The notes beneath the pieces were generated by a model. It worked only from the letters and a program-made list of their open reading frames with translations, was not told where the DNA came from and made no database searches. This document shows positions 60,964 to 64,000 of a stretch of DNA of 64,000 nucleotides, one piece after another. Each line of letters begins with the position of its first letter. Position 1 is the stretch's first letter. The position numbers were made by a program, and so were the translations under genes. Source of the DNA: an uncultured Bacteroidota bacterium (lineage in GTDB: Bacteria > Bacteroidota > Bacteroidia > Flavobacteriales > Flavobacteriaceae); the NCBI GenBank assembly GCA_902597545.1, contig CACJYD010000004.1, positions 1-64,000 on the forward strand. Reading direction: 5' to 3'.

Positions 60964-63768
60964 ATGAAAAATAAATCAACTATTCTAAAAACAATATTTA
61001 TTCTTTTTATTTCTTACTCATTTTCTCAAAATTCAATTATTAGAGGAACTGTAATTGATGCAGATTTTCAAGACCCAATTCCTTTTGCAAACATATTAGT
61101 GAAAGAAACTGGAACAGGAACAACATCTGATTTTGATGGAAATTTTGAAATTTATTTAGATGAAGGATCATACACACTTCAGTTCAGTTACATTGGATAC
61201 AAAACAATTGAAATTAGCGAAGTTGTGACTAATTCCATTGATCCCTATGTTATTAATGTAACTATGGAAGTTTTAGCTGAAGGTTTAGATGAGGTTGTTG
61301 TTTCTGTAAGTGCAAAAAAAAATACTGAAGCATCAGTATTGGCATTTCAAAAAAAATCTGCAAGTTTAGTTGATGGGCTTTCGTCTCAAAGAATAAAAAG
61401 TAGTGGAGCCTCAGATATTGCATCTGCAGTAAAATCAATACCAGGAGTTTCTGTTCAAGGTGGAAAATATGTTTATGTAAGAGGGCTTGGAGATCGTTAT
61501 ACAAAATCGATTTTAAATGGAATTGATATACCAGGTTTAGACCCAGACAGGAACACAGTTCAAATGGATTTATTTCCTACAAATATTTTAGATAATGTTA
61601 TCATAATTAAATCTTCAACAGCCGAAAACCCTGCTGATTTCACTGGTGGAATTATCAATGTTGTTACAAAAGAATTTCCAACCAACAAACAACTATCAAT
61701 TTCTATTGGGACATCATACAACCCAAATATGCATTATATCAATAATTTTATTGGATACGAAGGAGGTAAAACAGATTTTTTAGGGTTTGATGATGGAACT
61801 AGATCTTTACCTGTAGATCCAACTAAAACATACAGTTTCTTAGATGTTTTAAACAATCCAATACAAACTGAACAAACCAAAAAATACACCAAAACAATGG
61901 CTGGAACAAGACAGTCTAATATGGGTGATTATAGTTTTTCAATTTCTGGGGGTAATCAAAAAAGCATTGGAGATGGAGATAACAAATTAGGTTATTTTGG
62001 GGCTTTATCATTTAAAAATGAATCAGAATTTTATGAGGGAGCAGAAAATAATGAATATATGCGAAATGAAAATAAATCTGTATATGAACTTGATCCAGCA
62101 GTAACTCAAAAAGGGGACTATGGAGTTGAATTAGCTACACTAAGCGGTATGGGTGGACTTTCATTTAAAACAGTGAATTCTAAAATCAAATTTAATGCTC
62201 TTCATATACAAAATGGAGAATCTACTGCTGGAGATTTTATTCAAGATAGAATGGATACAGATTTTAATACTTACAAGAAAAGTGTCTTACAGTATACAGA
62301 AAGATCTATAACAAACATTCTTCTTTCAGGAACTCATTCATTAGCTGAAGGTAATTGGAAAATAGATTGGAAATTATCTCCAACTAGATCATCCATTCAA
62401 GATAAAGATGATAGAACTACTGCATTTAAAATAACTGATGAAGGCCGATATGTAATAAATCTAAATAATAGACCAAAAAGAATATGGAGGGACCTAGAAG
62501 AATTCAATTATGTTGCTAAAATTGATATTGTAAAAAGAATGGAGATATTTAAAAATGATGCTCTTTTTAAATTTGGAATTTTTGGGTCTTACAAAGAAAG
62601 AGATTATAATATTTATGCTGCAACTATAAACTCCCCAACGAACATGGGGACTCTAAATAATGGAGATGCAAATAACATATTAAAGGATGTAAATATTTGG
62701 AGCACTTCAAACACTGGTGGAAACCTTATAGATTTAACATATAGTTTGATTCAAAGAGGTAAAAGTTTTGTTTCTGATCAAAATAATTTAGCTGGATATT
62801 TATCATTTGAGTTTAAATTCAATCCTAATTTTAGATCAATAATCGGTTTACGAGCAGAAAAATACTTTACATATTATACTGGTCAGGACAGTTCTGGAGA
62901 CAAAGAATTTAATGATGAAAAGATCATCGATACTTTTGACTTATTTCCATCATCTAATTTCATTTGGACCTTGAATGAGCAGGCTAATCTTCGTTTTTCT
63001 TATTCTAAAACTACTGCCAGACCTTCATTTAAGGAAGCGTCAATTGCTCAAATTTTTGACCCTTTATCAAACATTGTATTCATTGGAAATATAGATTTAA
63101 AACCTACCTACATTGATAATTTAGATATTAGATATGAGGACTTTGGAGATAATAATCAGCTTTTTGCAATAAGTGCATTTTATAAAAATTTCATAAATCC
63201 TATTGAGCTAAGCTATTTTGAATCTGCAAGACAAAATTATCAACCTAGAAACCTAGGAAACGCTACAGTCTATGGCTTAGAGTTAGAATTAAGAAAAAAT
63301 ATTTCTTCTATGCTAAGTGCAAACATAAATGCTTCAATAATTGAATCTAATCAAAAGTATGGTGAAGCTGAAAGAAATCTTAGATCTTTGGCTATCAGGG
63401 ATGGTGAGACAATAAGTGGTTCTAGAGAACTTCAGGGTCAATCCCCCTACCTTATAAATACCAGCATTGATTATAGAAATGATAATGGAACCAGAGCAGG
63501 ATTATATTTCAATATGCAAGGTAAAACACTTGAAGTTGTTGGTAATGGGATAAATCCTGACATTTATACACAACCATTTGAAAGTCTAAACTTTACATTC
63601 TCAAAAAGTTTCGGGATTAATAATAAAAGATCAATTAATCTAAAAGTTGAAAATCTTCTTGGAAGTGAAAAAGAAAGTTTTGCAGAATCATTTAATGCAA
63701 CAAAAAAAGTTTTTAGCTATGCAGATCCTGGTATTAAATTCTCAATAGGGTACTCAATTAACTTTTAA
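60964..63768 (+). CDS. TonB-dependent receptor (probable phosphate-compound uptake)
   Basis: A 934-aa receptor: signal peptide (LFISYSFSQ), carboxypeptidase-like domain ('RGTVIDADFQDPIPFANILV', then 'LQFSYIGYKTIEI'), plug ('SSGASDIASAVKSIPGVSVQGGKYVYVRGLGDRYTKSILNG' in part) and a barrel ending 'YADPGIKFSIGYSINF'. The 'GDRYTKSILNGIDIPGLDPDRNTVQMDLFPTNILDN' stretch (partly quoted) is typical of TBDRs that pair with beta-helix lipoproteins. There is no SusD. With the phosphate transporter starting 21 bases after its stop, it should be part of the phosphate-acquisition set. Confidence 0.92.
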   Translation: MKNKSTILKTIFILFISYSFSQNSIIRGTVIDADFQDPIPFANILVKETGTGTTSDFDGNFEIYLDEGSYTLQFSYIGYKTIEISEVVTNSIDPYVINVTMEVLAEGLDEVVVSVSAKKNTEASVLAFQKKSASLVDGLSSQRIKSSGASDIASAVKSIPGVSVQGGKYVYVRGLGDRYTKSILNGIDIPGLDPDRNTVQMDLFPTNILDNVIIIKSSTAENPADFTGGIINVVTKEFPTNKQLSISIGTSYNPNMHYINNFIGYEGGKTDFLGFDDGTRSLPVDPTKTYSFLDVLNNPIQTEQTKKYTKTMAGTRQSNMGDYSFSISGGNQKSIGDGDNKLGYFGALSFKNESEFYEGAENNEYMRNENKSVYELDPAVTQKGDYGVELATLSGMGGLSFKTVNSKIKFNALHIQNGESTAGDFIQDRMDTDFNTYKKSVLQYTERSITNILLSGTHSLAEGNWKIDWKLSPTRSSIQDKDDRTTAFKITDEGRYVINLNNRPKRIWRDLEEFNYVAKIDIVKRMEIFKNDALFKFGIFGSYKERDYNIYAATINSPTNMGTLNNGDANNILKDVNIWSTSNTGGNLIDLTYSLIQRGKSFVSDQNNLAGYLSFEFKFNPNFRSIIGLRAEKYFTYYTGQDSSGDKEFNDEKIIDTFDLFPSSNFIWTLNEQANLRFSYSKTTARPSFKEASIAQIFDPLSNIVFIGNIDLKPTYIDNLDIRYEDFGDNNQLFAISAFYKNFINPIELSYFESARQNYQPRNLGNATVYGLELELRKNISSMLSANINASIIESNQKYGEAERNLRSLAIRDGETISGSRELQGQSPYLINTSIDYRNDNGTRAGLYFNMQGKTLEVVGNGINPDIYTQPFESLNFTFSKSFGINNKRSINLKVENLLGSEKESFAESFNATKKVFSYADPGIKFSIGYSINF

Positions 63769-63788
63769 TTCAATATCTTAGTTTGTTG

Positions 63789-64000
63789 ATGCAAGACTAC
63801 TATTTAATACTTGTCATAATCCTTGGAATATTAGCAATTATTGATTTGATGGTTGGAGTTAGTAATGATGCTGTAAACTTTTTAAACTCAGCAATTGGAT
63901 CAAAAGTAGTTTCCTTTAAAACCTTAATGATTATTGCTAGCTTGGGTGTTGCTTTTGGCGCAATGTCATCAAGTGGAATGATGGAAGTTGCCAGAAAAGG
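63789..64000 (+). CDS. Inorganic phosphate transporter, PiT family (partial, C-terminus missing)
   Basis: The first 70 codons are visible up to the window edge. They read MQDYYLILVIILGILAIIDL (first helix), then 'MVGVSNDAVNFLNSAIGSKV' (the PiT G-x-N-D-A/V-N signature) and 'MIIASLGVAFGAMSSSGMMEVARK'. This is the N-terminal half-repeat of Bacteroidetes PiT transporters, which move phosphate with H+ or Na+. It follows the TBDR by 20 bases, so phosphate passed through the outer membrane could be taken up here. Confidence 0.92.
   Translation, partial: MQDYYLILVIILGILAIIDLMVGVSNDAVNFLNSAIGSKVVSFKTLMIIASLGVAFGAMSSSGMMEVARK

Overview
The window reads as a piece of chromosome from a marine Flavobacteriia-type Bacteroidetes. 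The DNA is very AT-rich and the genes are packed tightly, often with ATGA or TAATG start/stop overlaps. Visible Shine-Dalgarno sequences are scarce. Many proteins begin with lipoprotein signals or with signal peptides of the form '...FSQ'. The family content also fits: a PorP/SprF-type protein, several TonB-dependent receptors (TBDRs) with N-terminal carboxypeptidase-like domains, S1 sulfatases, DUF6090 and DUF3784. No phage, transposon, CRISPR or rRNA is visible. There is one tRNA (Asn). No gene-free stretch exceeds about 250 bases once the small genes are counted.

Layout. 1-7.2 kb: the start of a PorP/SprF gene (cut off), then a glycan-degradation group of sulfatase, YdjC-type deacetylase, GH29 fucosidase, SGNH esterase and, after a small conserved protein, a GH33 sialidase. 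7.3-8.8 kb: two tandem secreted paralogs of unknown function. 9-20 kb: secreted endonuclease-like protein, GT90 glycosyltransferase, DUF6090, a tightly overlapped set of IDO-like dioxygenase, a 41-aa DUF2256 protein and DASH cryptochrome, small membrane genes, YkuK, an HDAC-like deacetylase, a MerC-like protein, an SDR and oligopeptidase B. 20-26.7 kb: a Bax-inhibitor-like protein with a large insert, an M81/OsmC/cupin/SDR operon, and an ABC transporter whose permease carries a His/Asp/Glu repeat. 26.6-40.9 kb: galM, an outer-membrane barrel, two dipeptidyl-peptidase-type S9 enzymes, a TBDR/HMA/PepSY metal group, a second sulfatase and two secreted esterases. 40.9-54 kb: a 35-aa Cys-rich peptide, DgkA, tRNA-Asn, rseP, a Sco/P19-like/TPR operon, a RidA-like lipoprotein, a ZIP transporter, polyprenyl synthase, aspS, tadA and dgt.

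54-64 kb: the most coherent system in the window, which looks like a phosphate-acquisition island. It holds TBDR + beta-propeller phytase + second propeller on the minus strand. On the plus strand are a beta-helix lipoprotein, a second TBDR and the start of a PiT phosphate transporter. Three promoter regions here carry hexamers close to TAACAT spaced exactly 11 bp apart, the geometry of PhoB boxes; one has four in a row. I infer shared phosphate-starvation control. Two very small genes also stand out: the metallothionein-like 35-mer (40887-40994) and DUF2256 wedged between and overlapping both neighbours (13133-13258).

All calls come from reading the sequence and from memory of protein families; no database search was run.
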